DNA from: Nymphaea colorata
Lineage: Eukaryota; Streptophyta; Magnoliopsida; Nymphaeales; Nymphaeaceae
Direction of reading: 5' to 3'
DNA length: 64,000 nucleotides
NCBI RefSeq assembly: GCF_008831285.2
Contig: NC_045147.1
Location: 11,535,427-11,599,426 of the forward strand
In this document: positions 50,340-62,500 of the stretch, in pieces
Numbering within the stretch: the first letter of the stretch is position 1
Layout: every line of letters starts with the position of its first letter
The notes under the pieces: model-generated
What the model was told of the DNA's origin: nothing
Database searches by the model: none
What the model saw: the letters and a program-made list of their open reading frames with translations, nothing else
Program-made: the position numbers and the translations under genes

Positions 50340-53300
50340 TGCCAAAGGAAGTGTGGGGGACAACCCACAGGGTGGGGGACAACCCAGATAGGTCCAGTGG
50401 GTTAGTTTGGTTTTGGCCACGGGAACGTCTTTCACTGTGGATGGTGGAGGTGGGGACGGCAAAATGTACATGAACATTCATTATAGGTGGGCAAGAAATC
50501 GCAGCTTCACATGCTTACTCTTTTTGTCTTTTCAAATGTTTTCTATAATTTTTTTTTTAAATGCCTGGGTGGCGTGATATTTGTAAATTTGACTGAAACT
50601 CAGTGATTTAATGTTGAATGAAAATTGGTTGACCGGGCAGCATTGTTATTTTGGATCTGTCAATTATCTATTTTTCTTTTCGAGAAATAAAGCTGGTGTT
50701 GGTGATCACGGAGTCAGCATTGATGGTGTCATTAAAGAAATGTCGGCAAGGCACTGCCCATGAATCGAATGCTCGGGCAAGGATAATAAATTGTTGACAT
50801 ATATTCCGAAGGTAGACGTTGTGGCCAGTCGCCATTAATGAAAAAGAGGGGCCTTTGTGCGGCTAAGCGCTCTCACCAAGACCATTGTCTGAGTTGCAAG
50901 TCAATTTGGGGATTGTACCTCTATTAATTTCACGATCCCGTTATGAGCCTCCCGTTCAACAGTTTCATCGTCTGGTTTAGCTGCTGCTGCTTTTTTGCGT
51001 TCATTATCTGATTTAGCTGCCACTTTTCTGCTTTTGAGTGAGTCTTCAAATTGGCTGAGATGTTTTCGTAATTAATGAGATAGGTGGGTTGTCTTGGTCA
51101 TATCGAATCATCCGATATGTGCCTCGATCTCTTTTGTCCAAAAGCCTTTATGGTCTACGGGGATTCGATTATCTTGCTTGCCGTAGAGATGCCGACGTAA
51201 GGCATCCTGATTGTCTGCAGGAGACGCGGGGGTCTGAATACTTGAAAGGACTGCTGAATGCTGAAGCAAAACCAGGCCAGCCTTGCTCCTGTAATTTCGC
51301 CCATCAAAATATGGGGAGCTTTTCCCCCTTTTTCAGCCTCCGGCTGCAGACCACCACGATTGATCTCTCCAATCTTTGTTAGGATGAGGAAAAGCCCATG
51401 CTTTGGTCAACTAAGAAGGAAAGCTGTCCTGCTGGTACCTGTATCCTGGGGCAGTCCACGCATCTTTCTGTACTCTGCGTTACGCTAGTAAAACACTGCA
51501 GCTGAACTTGTCTCATAAAACATGCATAAAAATATGAGAAGGGTTGGAAGCCTGGCCCAAGATTTCATCTCTTTTGGCAAAATCTTGTGGGTTCTGCCCA
51601 AACCCACCTTGCCTACAGAAGAAGGGGAAAAAGAAAAGTACAATGCAGAAGCGAATGTCATATACTTCTCGTATCATATTTTTGTACAAATTCAACCTTG
51701 GCAAACAACAGTTTTTCCAAGCATTTCTTCAATGAAAAAAGATAAAATTGGAGTGCTTACCAGTTTGAAGGAGAGGAAGACTTTCCTGTTGGCAAGAAAA
51801 AGAGTTCATGAAGTTTTTTGTCTGAAACAAGGCATGGCAAATCAACATCCAAAAACAAGAATGCCAACCTAAAGCACTGCTTTAATTTTGACGTCTCCCA
51901 TCTAAGCAAGAGGTCTTGGACTATTCGCTGGCAACTAGCTTGCAAAACAATGGGGGCCATGACAGCAGGGATGGGTGGTCCCTCTCTCTTGATTTGCAGC
52001 CTCTTAAGCAGAAGAGGGGAAAGAACTGTGACAAATTAGGGCACACATATACATGGGGTGGTGGTGCTAACGGGCATTTGCTTCCCATGGTTAAAAGAAA
52101 AGATCAGAAAACAAAAAAGGTGCAGGCAGGAGGACAAAAGCAAGGCTGTTGCACTCAGTCGAGTCAACAGAGATGCTTAGACCCGAGTGAAGTTAACCAG
52201 AGAGACAGAACTCTTGTGCGATTGACCGACTCCCCAGGAGTGCAGAAATCAAGAGCCCGTCTTTGTTTCGCTTTTATGCCAAAAAGAAGGCTGCGTAACC
52301 CCAGAAGGGTTCGGGAGCTGAGGTGAGATGTATTTCTTCTTAGATTATTAAATTACTATCTAATCATAGTGTTTAGCAACCGTTTGGACATTGAAGGTCG
52401 AGTACTGTTCTTGGCTTGGATGTAAGCACGCTTTACTCCGATTTGTTGATGGTACAAGAATTTAAGGCTGAGGGTTCCTTCTTATTTGGGTCTAAACAAA
52501 AATGGTTGTGTGAATCGAGGAGGAGGGGGTTGCTGTGGGGGAAGGAGATTGAAGACCTCAAATATTTAATGAGCGGGGAAGGGAGAGTAAATGGTGGGAG
52601 AAGCCAGGTGGGGAGGAGGGAAGGGAGGGGGAGCACGTGCTTCTCACACACTGCCATTAATAAAATTACTTCACTGAAACGGCATTGTCTTCTCCTCTGA
52701 GCTCCATCTACTCTCTCTCTCTCTCTCTGTGCATTTCCTGGCTTCTGCAGCACGCTTTGGGATTCTCCGAGGCCCTTTCTCTCTTCTCTCTTCCCCTTTC
52801 TCTCTCTTTCTGTTGTCTCTCTGCGCGTAGGACTTACTGTTGAGAAAGAGGTAAGGAGGGAGGCTGGGAGAGAGGGAGAGGGGAAGACGCGTTTTTTCCT
52901 TCGTTTTCGTCTGCGCTGGACGGACACTATCTTGATTCCATCGAGGCAAAGAATTGTTGGGTTTTGGGAAGATTCCTGAGATAAGCAGCACAGTGTTTCT
53001 GGGGTAAGATCTTGGCGAGAAGAGCTCTTTGCGGGGGATCCCAAGGCGTGATCCTACGTGAACTCGGGCCCCAGGATTTTGTTCCGTTGCTCAGTGAGTG
53101 AGTGAGAGAGAGAGTGACAGAGGGAGGTTGGAGATAGCTCAACGGTGAAAAATTAGTTCCTACCGGTGTGATCTCGAGGACAAGAGGAGACGCCATGGTG
53201 GTGGAGTAACGTTTCCAACGGAAAAGATTCGAGAGATTCAAGCGAATTTCGTGGTTTGTTTCCTCCTTTTTCTTGCCTCTTGATTTCTTGAGGGGCTGCA

Positions 53301-53926
53301 AAAGTCGCCGGCTTTGTTTCTTCGTCGTTTGGATTTCCGGCGTCTCCACACGTCCGGATCAAGCGAAGCGAAGCTGCCCAACTCATTGTTTCTACCATTT
53401 GCTAAAGGAGAAACGGCGATTAGAGCTCAGAGAGTGTTGCCCACAAGCAGCGTCTTCTCATGGTAAGATATAAAGCTGTGTATTTCTATAAAACGGAGTG
53501 CTTCAATGGCGTTCCTAGTTTCTTTTTCTTTTTTGACTTCTGAGAGTGTGTATCCCATTGATCGTAGTGAGAATGCATGCTCTCTACCAGTATGGCATTT
53601 AGAGGAAGCATTTAAATGCTAAATTCTTCGAGTTCGAACGAATAGCGGAAGTAAATCAGAGTTCTGCTTTCTCAGAATATCTCAGACACTTTGTTCTACT
53701 CGATTTCTGAAACATTTCACGACATGAACGCGTGAGCTCTTTAATCCCTACAGGAAGAGTCGTCCAACTAGTTCGTTACAAGGTGGAAATCTAGTTTTGG
53801 AGTCTAACGAGGAACTTGTGATCTCCCTAGCTGTCGGGAGTGGAAGTGAAGGCATTCAACAGAAAAAAGGGCAAATCGAGGTTGACGGTGAAAGGATGGG
53901 AAAATCGAGTGGATTAAGTCGAATTC
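50340..53926. other. 3' flank of the VTT gene, intergenic DNA, and leader of the LRR-RLK gene
   Basis: 50340-52600 shows no gene; frames there are short and without motifs. A G-box palindrome GCACGTGC sits at 52632-52639. From about 52690 a (CT)n-rich leader begins (CT runs at 52710-52728 and 52780-52815, GAGA near 53100-53116). A plausible 5'-UTR intron runs 53463-53753 (ATG|GTAAGA donor, CCCTACAG acceptor). Its removal would place a six-codon upstream frame (MEESSN, stop) in the leader. Confidence 0.45.
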
Positions 53927-56754
53927 ATGGATCATGAGGCTGAAATATGCTGGAAAATGCGGAAATTAAGAGGGATTCTGCTCCTCTTTCTGGTGAGCGG
54001 CCTCTTAAAGTTGACTTTTTCTCAAGCGGATTCCCTGTCGGAGAAGGAGATCCTTTTGGAGTTCAAAGGAAACATTTCCGATGATCCTCTGAACTCCTTG
54101 ATTTCCTGGAATCCATCGGATCCGACCCCCTGCCAAAACTGGACTGGGATCATCTGTTCTGAAGGAACGGTTGAAAAGATCATACTGCAGAATTGTCGTC
54201 TCGACGGGGTCTTGTCGGTGAGTCTTATCGGATTGAAGTCGTTGAGAGTTCTAAGCCTCCCTGGCAATGCCTTCCATGGACAAATCCCGCAGGAGTACTC
54301 TCAGATGGTATCTCTGTGGAAGCTCAATGTCAGCCAGAATGTTCTCTCAGGGCCAATTCCCGACTTCCTCGGTGACCTTCCCAACATTCGAATGCTGGAC
54401 CTGTCGAAGAACGCGTTCGGTGGGAGTATTCCCTCCTCCCTCTTCAGGAACTGCTTCAAGACGAGGTACATCTCCCTCTCACACAATAACCTCAATGGCT
54501 CGATCCCTGCATCCATTGCCAATTGTTCGAGGCTTGAAGGTTTCGACTTTTCCTATAATGATCTCAGTGGCAAAATACCAGAAGAGATTTGGTGGGGAAT
54601 TCCGACTCTAAATCATGTTTCTCTGAGAAGCAATGCTTTTGCCGGACAACTTTCACCACTGATTGCTTCCTGCCGTAATTTGGAGTTTCTTGACCTTGGG
54701 ACCAATCTTTTGTCTGGGTCCATCCCTTCTGGTTTGCTTGGTCTCCCAAACCTTACTCATCTGGCTTTCGGAGACAACTTCTTTACCTCTGTTCTTCTTC
54801 CGGATATCCTCGCTTCTCCTTCGCTCAATTATTTTAATGCGACCTTCAATCAGTTACGGGGTGACATCCCTGAGATCAGAAACTGCAGCAACCGGCTAGA
54901 GTTTCTCGACCTGTCTGATAATCATTTTACTGGAGATATTGGGACTACCAGCATTCAGAACTGCAGAAGCTTAAGACTTCTCAATATGGGGTCTAACAAG
55001 CTCAGTGGAAACATTCCACCTGAGATTGGAAAACTATTCAGGCTCTCTGTGTTGAGATTGGGGAATAATTTTATAAACGGATCGATCCCTTCTGAGGTTG
55101 GCAATATCGAGCTTCTTCAAGTATTGGATTTGCGCAACCTTCAGCTGGTTGGTGACATCCCCCTTGCTTTATGCAATTGCAGATTTCTGCTTGACCTGTG
55201 AGTTTTACCTCAAAATTATTCCTTTCATCTGTATGAATTTATCAATATCAACAAGAACAAATGTGGTTTTCGCTTGTTTCATGCAGGGATCTATCTGGCA
55301 ATGGTTTGCAAGGTACAGTTCCTGAAGCCCTTTACAACATGACGTACTTAGAACTTCTAGATTTACACAGGAACAAACTGAATGGAAGCATTCCATCGAC
55401 ACTTGGCCAACTGGTTCAGCTCAAGTTGCTCGATCTGTCTGACAATGCGCTGGGCGGTGAAATACCATCCTCTATTGGGAACCTGACAAAATTGACCTAT
55501 TTGAATGTGTCCTTCAACAATCTTACTGGGCCCATCCCGTCTAACCCCATCTTCCAGCAGTTTGGAGAGGCACCTTTCATTGGAAACAGGGGCCTTTGTG
55601 GCCCTCCTCTTGCTGTTTCTTGCTCAGGCAAGAGTACCGTATCTGGTGCAAAGAAGACCAAGTTGCTGAGTGTTTCTGTGATCATAGTCATTGTTGCTGC
55701 TGCGGCAATATTTACAGGAGTTTGCGTTATCACTTTTATGAACATCAGGGTTCTAAGAAGGGTGAGGCCTCCAGAGATTTTGGTCTCTGAAAGCACAGCA
55801 GCTTCTACAGAATCGAACATCATCATTGGAAAATTAGTCCTTTTCAGCAAGAGCCTGCCGTCCAGGTATGAAGATTGGGAAGCAGGAACCAAAGCTTTGT
55901 TAGATAAAGATTGTTTAATTGGAGGGGGAACGATAGGTACAGTCTACAAGACTACATTTGAAGGTGGAATCTCCATTGCAGTAAAGAAGCTAGAAACGCT
56001 TGGGCGGATCAGATCTCAGGAAGAATTTGAGCATGAGATTGGTCGGCTTGGAAACCTTCAACACCCAAATCTTGTCCCAATGCAAGGTTATTATTGGTCG
56101 TCCACGATGCAGCTTATCCTCTCCGAATTTGTTCCCAATAGTAATCTCTATCAACTTCTTCATGAATCCAGTCCTGGCACTAACAGGAGTAAACTTTCTT
56201 GGGACAGGAGATTCAAGATTGCAGTAGGAACAGCCAGAGCGCTTTCTTACCTTCACCATGACTGTCGTCCACAAGTGCTTCATCTAAACATCAAGTCTAC
56301 AAACATTCTCTTAGATGAACAATATGAGTCCAAATTATCAGATTATGGACTCGGAAAACTTTTGCCAATGCTGGACAATTATGTCTTAACAAGGTTTCAT
56401 ACTGCAGCTGGATATGTTGCTCCCGAGTTGGCTCACCAAAATTTGAGAACGACTGACAAATGCGACGTTTACAGTTTTGGAGTGGTTCTGTTGGAGCTTG
56501 TGACAGGGCGAAAGCCAGTTGAGAGTCCAAGGGCAGCAGAGGTGGTAGTGCTATGTGACCATGTGAGGCGGCTTTTGGAGCATGGCAGAGCTTCTGCCTG
56601 CATAGATCCCAGTCTGCACGGGTTTGCAGAGAATGAGGTGACGCAAGTTCTGAAGTTGGGTTTAGTCTGTACGTTGGATAACCCTTCAAGGAGGCCAAGT
56701 ATGGCTGAGGTTGTTCAGGTATTGGAATCCATAAGACCAAATTCAGATGGTTGA
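53927..56754 (+). CDS. LRR receptor-like pseudokinase (At1g12460 type), 912 aa
   Basis: Exons 53927-55197 and 55287-56754, CT|GTGAGT donor, GCAG|GG acceptor, phase 2. The frame could also start at Met11 (53957), which begins MRKLRGILLLFLVSG, a typical signal peptide (to about residue 33); orthologues start there. The N-terminal LRR cap has the paired-Cys motif (PCQNWTGIIC, about 68-77). About 20 LRRs follow, to residue about 520. A membrane helix spans 550-574 (LSVSVIIVIVAAAAIFTGVC). The kinase domain is about 630-905, with a Gly-loop IGGGTIGTVYK, Lys657 (AVKK), Glu674 and A802-P-E804. The catalytic loop reads HLNIKSTN, so the HRD Asp is Asn758, and DFG is D776-Y-G. The catalytic Asp is missing, and Arabidopsis orthologues share this, so it is probably an inactive signalling scaffold at the plasma membrane. 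Ligand and partners are unknown. Confidence 0.95.
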
Positions 56755-57137
56755 AAAGCTAAGGTACCTTGTATTTGTTATAAAAGGAAACAAAATCCAT
56801 TCTTTTGTTGGTTTCTCCCCCTTCTTGATGTATTATTTTCACCATTCCCTTGTCATTATTATTGTTAATCCAGATTCATTGAATGAAATGTGATTTTTTC
56901 TTTAATTGATTTCGTCTTAGTTAAGAATTTTGCAACTTCCACGTTGCTTCAGCATTAAAATGTTGTTGAAAATCCCACCCTTCTGAAAAGTTTCTTTTGT
57001 GGTCGACATTGACCATTCGAGGAGATTTGGATAGAAAAGTTTCCTTGGTAGTCAACCTTGAACTACCAAGATGACAGTGTGGAGAAGGCAGAAATCATTT
57101 CAGATTGTTTTGTTAAGATATGCCAACCAACTCTCTT

Positions 57138-57180
<43 letters not shown>

Positions 57181-57376
57181 CTCTGTGGTTTGGTAGTTGG
57201 GTGCATGATCAGGCAAGTACAAGTATCTCGACCCCTACTCCATTCCGGAAGGAGAGCAGTTGTTACCAAAACCTTCAGCTCCATATGGACAAAATTTTCC
57301 ATCTTCTGCCTGATGTCCTCCTGTATATAGTTGACCATTGCTGCCATGGACATGAACATGGTAAGCCAAGGTATCA
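56755..57376. other. LRR-RLK 3' flank and DUF688-gene upstream region
   Basis: AT-rich 3' flank, then a compound (CT)n(AT)n microsatellite at 57133-57180. No separate gene. An upstream ATG near 57349 opens a short frame (MDMNMVSQGINVNE) that ends just after the chosen DUF688 start. Confidence 0.45.
57133..57180. repeat. Compound (CT)n(TA)n microsatellite
   Basis: CT dinucleotides from about 57133 pass into TA dinucleotides to 57180, upstream of the DUF688-type gene. The Ser-Leu and Tyr-Ile repeat frames crossing it are artefacts. Confidence 0.9.
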
Positions 57377-58255
57377 ATGTCAATGAATAGCGAACGATCT
57401 AAACGTGGCCGTAGAGACCAAGTTCGTGAACCTGGTTCTATTCCCTTCCTATGGGAAGAGGCGCCGGGGCAGCCCAAGAAGGATTACATCATACAAGCGC
57501 TTATTTCTGATCCCTCTCCCTCTCCAGAGCAGCCAGGGCAGCTTGAGAAAGATCACATCATCCAAACGCCTGCAATTGATCGTTCTCCGCCTAAGCTGGT
57601 GATATCAGTTCCTTTCCAGTGGGAAGAAGAACCAGGAAAACCGAAGACTTCCTCTCCAGCTAGGCTGAATTCTGTTCTCCTTTTTAGCCCTATCACTTCT
57701 ATCAGAGAAGATGGCGAAGAAGAAGAAGATGGTTTTGAAGATTGTGACGAGGATGATGATGATGAACTGTTCGAATTGGACTTCGAATCTTTTGCTTTTG
57801 ATGAAAATGACCTCCCCATCAAGAGATTTTCCAGATCCACTCCCTCCATGCTTGCTAATTGCATGTCAACCTTGTCGGAACTGTCCAACGCAATCCCGAT
57901 TGAGCACACAATCTCGATTACGGACTACCAATCATCAAGCAGTCTGAAACAAGAGAAAAACAACAGCGAAGATGAAAGTTCCTACATTGAGTTCCATTTC
58001 CCCATTGTAACTCCTCACACTGGCTTTCTCCAGAAGGTTTTTGCCGGTGAAAATCACTGCTCTGATGATAGCTCTCGGCAAGGATCGGCAAGGCAAAGCT
58101 GTTGCAGGATCAAGTGCATTAAGGTCAGAAGGGCGCCTCCTACTATCGGGGATCTGATCTTCACGAACTGTGCGAGAGGAAAGCCCAAGAAGAATTTGGC
58201 TGCCGTTCATAGCAAGAGCCACAATTCCTCGCAGGTAATCTTCTGTTCCTTTTGA
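57377..58255 (+). CDS. DUF688-type plant protein (VPFxWEExPGKPK motifs)
   Basis: A 292-aa frame starts MSMNSERSKRGRRDQ. It has two copies of the family motif: IPFLWEEAPGQPKKD (about residues 22-36) and VPFQWEEEPGKPK (about 78-90). These mark plant DUF688 proteins, whose function is unknown. An acidic run (EDGEEEEDGFEDCDEDDDDE, about 111-130) is followed by Ser-rich and basic segments. The last residues (VIFCSF) may read into an intron, because the frame crosses a good donor (TCGCAG|GTAATC at 58234/58235). An in-phase acceptor at 59196/59197 would replace them with a 52-residue tail ending at 59355 (338 aa in total). I cannot decide between the two. The gene lies between the LRR-RLK (same strand) and the aminotransferase (opposite strand, convergent). 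It may be nuclear given its basic and acidic patches, but that is inference. Confidence 0.75.
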   Translation: MSMNSERSKRGRRDQVREPGSIPFLWEEAPGQPKKDYIIQALISDPSPSPEQPGQLEKDHIIQTPAIDRSPPKLVISVPFQWEEEPGKPKTSSPARLNSVLLFSPITSIREDGEEEEDGFEDCDEDDDDELFELDFESFAFDENDLPIKRFSRSTPSMLANCMSTLSELSNAIPIEHTISITDYQSSSSLKQEKNNSEDESSYIEFHFPIVTPHTGFLQKVFAGENHCSDDSSRQGSARQSCCRIKCIKVRRAPPTIGDLIFTNCARGKPKKNLAAVHSKSHNSSQVIFCSF

Positions 58256-59543
58256 TTTCTCATCCGAAGGATGTCTTGCATAAATCAAATGGCCCCACTT
58301 GAACAATGATCTCACCTTTCTAACTTTGCTTTGCCTCTGTGGGAATAATACTTCAACCGTTGTCCTGTTTTGATGTACAAAGTTATAGAAATGGACGTCT
58401 GACTTTGTGGGCAACGCCGTGTTGATGCTCACGTTCAGAAGACGTCAGACATGATTTCAGTAGAAGTGTTGGTGCCATCATGTCTCCTTTTGCTATTCGC
58501 GTTGGTTTCGCCAAAGAAACGCATATTGGGCAGATGATTTTGTTTGCCTTTCTGCTGGTCATGATACTATTTGGATCTTGACTTGCTGATTGTCCCTGTG
58601 GTCCATATTTTACATCGTCGAACAGAGCCTACCATAATTCTCAAAGGCTGGTTACTCTCCAAATTTTACATGAGATGGGAGAAGTTTTTATGGTTCAAAG
58701 TTTCAGAACAAGATATGTTCTTAGTTCTTACCCTTCATTTGTTTCTCTTATTCTTAGGATTTTTAACTCCTGATCTCAGAATCGTTTGGTCTTGTACTCT
58801 CTACAAAAGTGACTATTCACCACTTCATGTCGGGTTTGACCGTGTCCCTGTAAAACCTTGGTCAGGCGATCCTTCCGCAGTGAAGGCATTAAACTGAGTA
58901 AACCCCATCCTGTCAAAAGAATTGAATAACCATTAAAGCAGTTTCCTCTTTACTACTCATGACAGGAAAATGATTTCCTGACAACCTTGTTGCCCACGCC
59001 CTCTGCCAAGCAAAAGCACTAGCAGTCCCTTCTTTCCTCGAACTTTTTTTTTCAAAAGAAAAAAATCAAAAACCTTCAGTAGAAGCTGTTAGCCAACAGT
59101 TGTGCCTATGTTTTCTCCATACATGTGAAACTATCTATTTCCTTTCTTCGCTTCTGCGTTTTTCTCTGTTAACCATTGTTCATGTACTTGGTGAAGGATA
59201 GAATGGTGTGTTGCGCATTTGGAACCGGATCTGGAAGGCTGCCACCGCTGAAGACTAAGCAGCCTTACGTAGGAGGCAAAAGCAGAGCAGACAGGCTTTC
59301 ACTCAAAGCTGTATGTACGGGTTATTATCATGGTATACGATTATACCGTATATGACGGAAGAAATTAAAGAGAGTCAGAGAAATGAAGGCCACCACCAAT
59401 TCTATTCTTGTAATATATTGAATTTAATTCTCTGCATTCTAGCTCCAGTGGTTCAAATTTTACGGGAAAGGGAAAACATGCACATTAACAAAAGAAGGAA
59501 AAATAAGAGCATTGATTGGAAGATAAAAATTACCATCTTTCTT
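58256..59543. other. Convergent intergenic space (DUF688 3' side / aminotransferase 3' side)
   Basis: Holds the possible second exon of the DUF688-type gene (59197-59355) and then the 3' flank of the minus-strand aminotransferase. The 108-aa frame at 58571-58897 has no motif or splice support and is not called. Confidence 0.4.
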
Positions 59544-62500
59544 TTATCTACGAAATTTACAGCTTTCAGAAACCTTTCGGATCCGTTTCATTACCACAGG
59601 CAAATCATCCTCAGTCAACATCGTAAAACAGCAACGAAACCACCCTGGTTCAATACAGTGACAAGCAGACCCAGGCGTGATATTAATCTTTCCTATGCTC
59701 AATAGCTTCTCCCATAGCTCGAGCTCCCCCTTTTCACTATAAGACCTCAGCAATCTGCTCATGTCAGCCCAGCAGTAGAAGCCGCCATTGCTCTTGGTGC
59801 ACTCAATCCCCAACTCTCTCAATCCATTTGCGAATGCAGTATACATCCTTCTAAGCCTTTCACGATTCAGCCTTATGAACTTGTGAACGAAACTATCGTC
59901 TGAAAGCATGGCGATGAGCAATCGCTGGGTTGGTGCAGAAACAGAACAGAATCTAGTCAACTTTGTTGCAGCAGCTAGCACAGTTTCATTGTACGAGTAG
60001 AGCACCCCTACCCTGAAACCAGGAATACACAGATCTTTGGAAAGCCCGTAAACTATGTGAACCCTGCTCTTGTCAAAATCTCCTGAATCAACTATCTCTG
60101 CTACACTTACAAACTCATCTGCTCCATGCACGGATCCAGCAAATACCTCATCAGAAATCAGATGTATGTTTTTCTCCCTAGCAAAATCTAGCAAACTGTG
60201 TAGCGTGCTCCTGCTAAGCACATGACCAACTGGATTTGAAGGGTTTGAAATGAGAACTGCACGGACTTTCAAACCACGCTTTTTTGATTGATTGAATGCA
60301 AGCTCCAAAGAAGAGATGTTGATATTAAAATTGTCACTGCTTCGGCAGGGAACAGGTACCAATTCTATGCCAGTTCGCCACTTTATGTCCCTATCAAAAC
60401 TGTCACCATATAATTTTGTCAGTAGCAATGAGAACCAACAGAAGGTAGGTTGGAAGGATTATCTAATAGAAGAATTTGGTGGTTACCCTGGGTAGTATGG
60501 GGCTGGCACAAGAAATGCATTCCCTGAATCAGCAAGGCAGAAGCTCAATATCTCAACTGCAGGTGTTGCGCCAGCCGTTAACACCATTTGAGATGGATTG
60601 AATGAAACATGGCCCCCCATGACCTTGGTCATAAACCCAGCCACAACCTAAAGGAACCCATGCAGGAAAAAAAAACAAAACAAAACAAAAATACGTCAAA
60701 CCTGTAAAATAAATGACCTCATGTGCCTCCAAGCACAAGTTATAGAAGTATCAAGATATGCTTAAAGAAGAATAATCCTAATTAATGAAATCACCTTGAA
60801 AGCAGATGGGATTGATAAAAGTAGGTCCACAAGAGTAGAAGTTTCGTCATGGAGGCCTTTAAGTTATTGACACATCAAGGACAAGGTGGAATGTTTTTCT
60901 TGATAAATTAACAGATGAACAACTAAATACGCCTAGGTACTTCTAGATTCCGGATATCCTGTCTGATGTTCTAGTATTCCCAAGAACTTCATAAGCTCTA
61001 AGTTCATATGTAAAGGAAGAAAGAGATACTAAACTGACTGGTTTTATAAGAATTTGTAGAATGTAACTCTGGATTGTCTTCTGCATTGCCATTGCATCCG
61101 TTCTACCTCCGGGGTTTCTTAGGACTTGCAGCTTTTGAATGGTGTTCATAATCCTCTCATTGGAAACCTTGAGAGATGGACACACTATTTCTTTCATGAA
61201 GATTATCATGTTTCCGGAAGGTTCTTTTCCACATAGATGTTACTAGCCCCTAAAAGAACATTTTATCCACAACATAACCTTCAAAATTATTCTATCATGG
61301 ATGGGAAACAGATCCATCTATCTGACGAATCGTGATGAATTATGCACTACCTTTGTCCTCACTGTCTTGTTTTCTTTAACAAACACTGCTTTTGAGTTTA
61401 AAGTTTAAACTTCAAATAGGCCACCGAAACTCTGACTTAATATTCCCCTGTCATCACAAGAGCTTACTTCACTCCAATATTGACAACCAAAACTCAATAA
61501 CATGCTGCTCACCAAATGCACATAAGAAAAAACCTAAAAGCAATTGATAACTTTATATTGTTTAAGAACATTATTGCTTTGTTAACAAACAATTGTGTCG
61601 CAGGAATTAGAACTCTATTAAGATGGAGGCAGACATTCCAGAATATAATAAAAGTGGAGAGTGGGGACATCTTAGTTTGTAAAGAAATGCAACCAACAAG
61701 AACTAGCACAGTTGGTTATGTGGAATCCATGTATCCAGACATGCATGTCGCACTACTAAAGTCATAGATCATATGAATGTCAATCCACTCAAACATAAAA
61801 ATTATCGATAGAAATCACAACCTCAAGCACACCAGGCATCTATCAGTTAAAAGTTAAAACCTATTATTGTCAAGAGGTGAAGTGCCCCTAGGTAATAGTG
61901 TTGTCACTGTCAAGCAGAGATACTAAAATACAAACTCATCAGCAAATAATTTAACTAATTAAAAAGAAACATCAGGTATTAAGTATAACCAATGCATAGA
62001 AGAAAACTGAAACATGGAACAACCACACGGATTTAACCAACTGAAAAGCAAGAATGGAATTAGAAGCCTATGTGCTTTTAATAAAAATAAAAAATTGACC
62101 TTTTGATTTTGCAAAGCCATAAAATGATAAAAGATTTTTTGGTAATTTTAGGACTTTCTTTTTGTGAAGATATGGTCTATTAAATATGAATTGCAAACAT
62201 ATGCATTCCTATATTTTAGTGGTCCACCATCATCACCAATGGGACAATCAGGAACATGGTGCCCACTTTAGCAGGAAGGTTTTTGATTCAACACTTAGAA
62301 CCACGTCAGAGGACCAACAAGATACTCAACCCACAAGCATCCTGACACAAGTACATCAACATATAAGTAACGTTAACCACTTCCATTTATGGTGGTGATC
62401 ATGCTATCTGTAAAAAAAATGTACCAACAACTTCCCAATCAAATAGAAGTCAAGAGATGGAGTCTATCAATCTATGACAAAGCAGGGAGAAGGGTCCATA

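Noticed and set aside
51916-52326. 136-aa plus-strand frame
   Set aside because: No domain, low-complexity basic composition, no promoter or splice evidence.
52433-53044. 203-aa minus-strand frame
   Set aside because: Crosses the CT-rich leader of the plus-strand LRR-RLK gene; Ser/Arg-rich by composition only.
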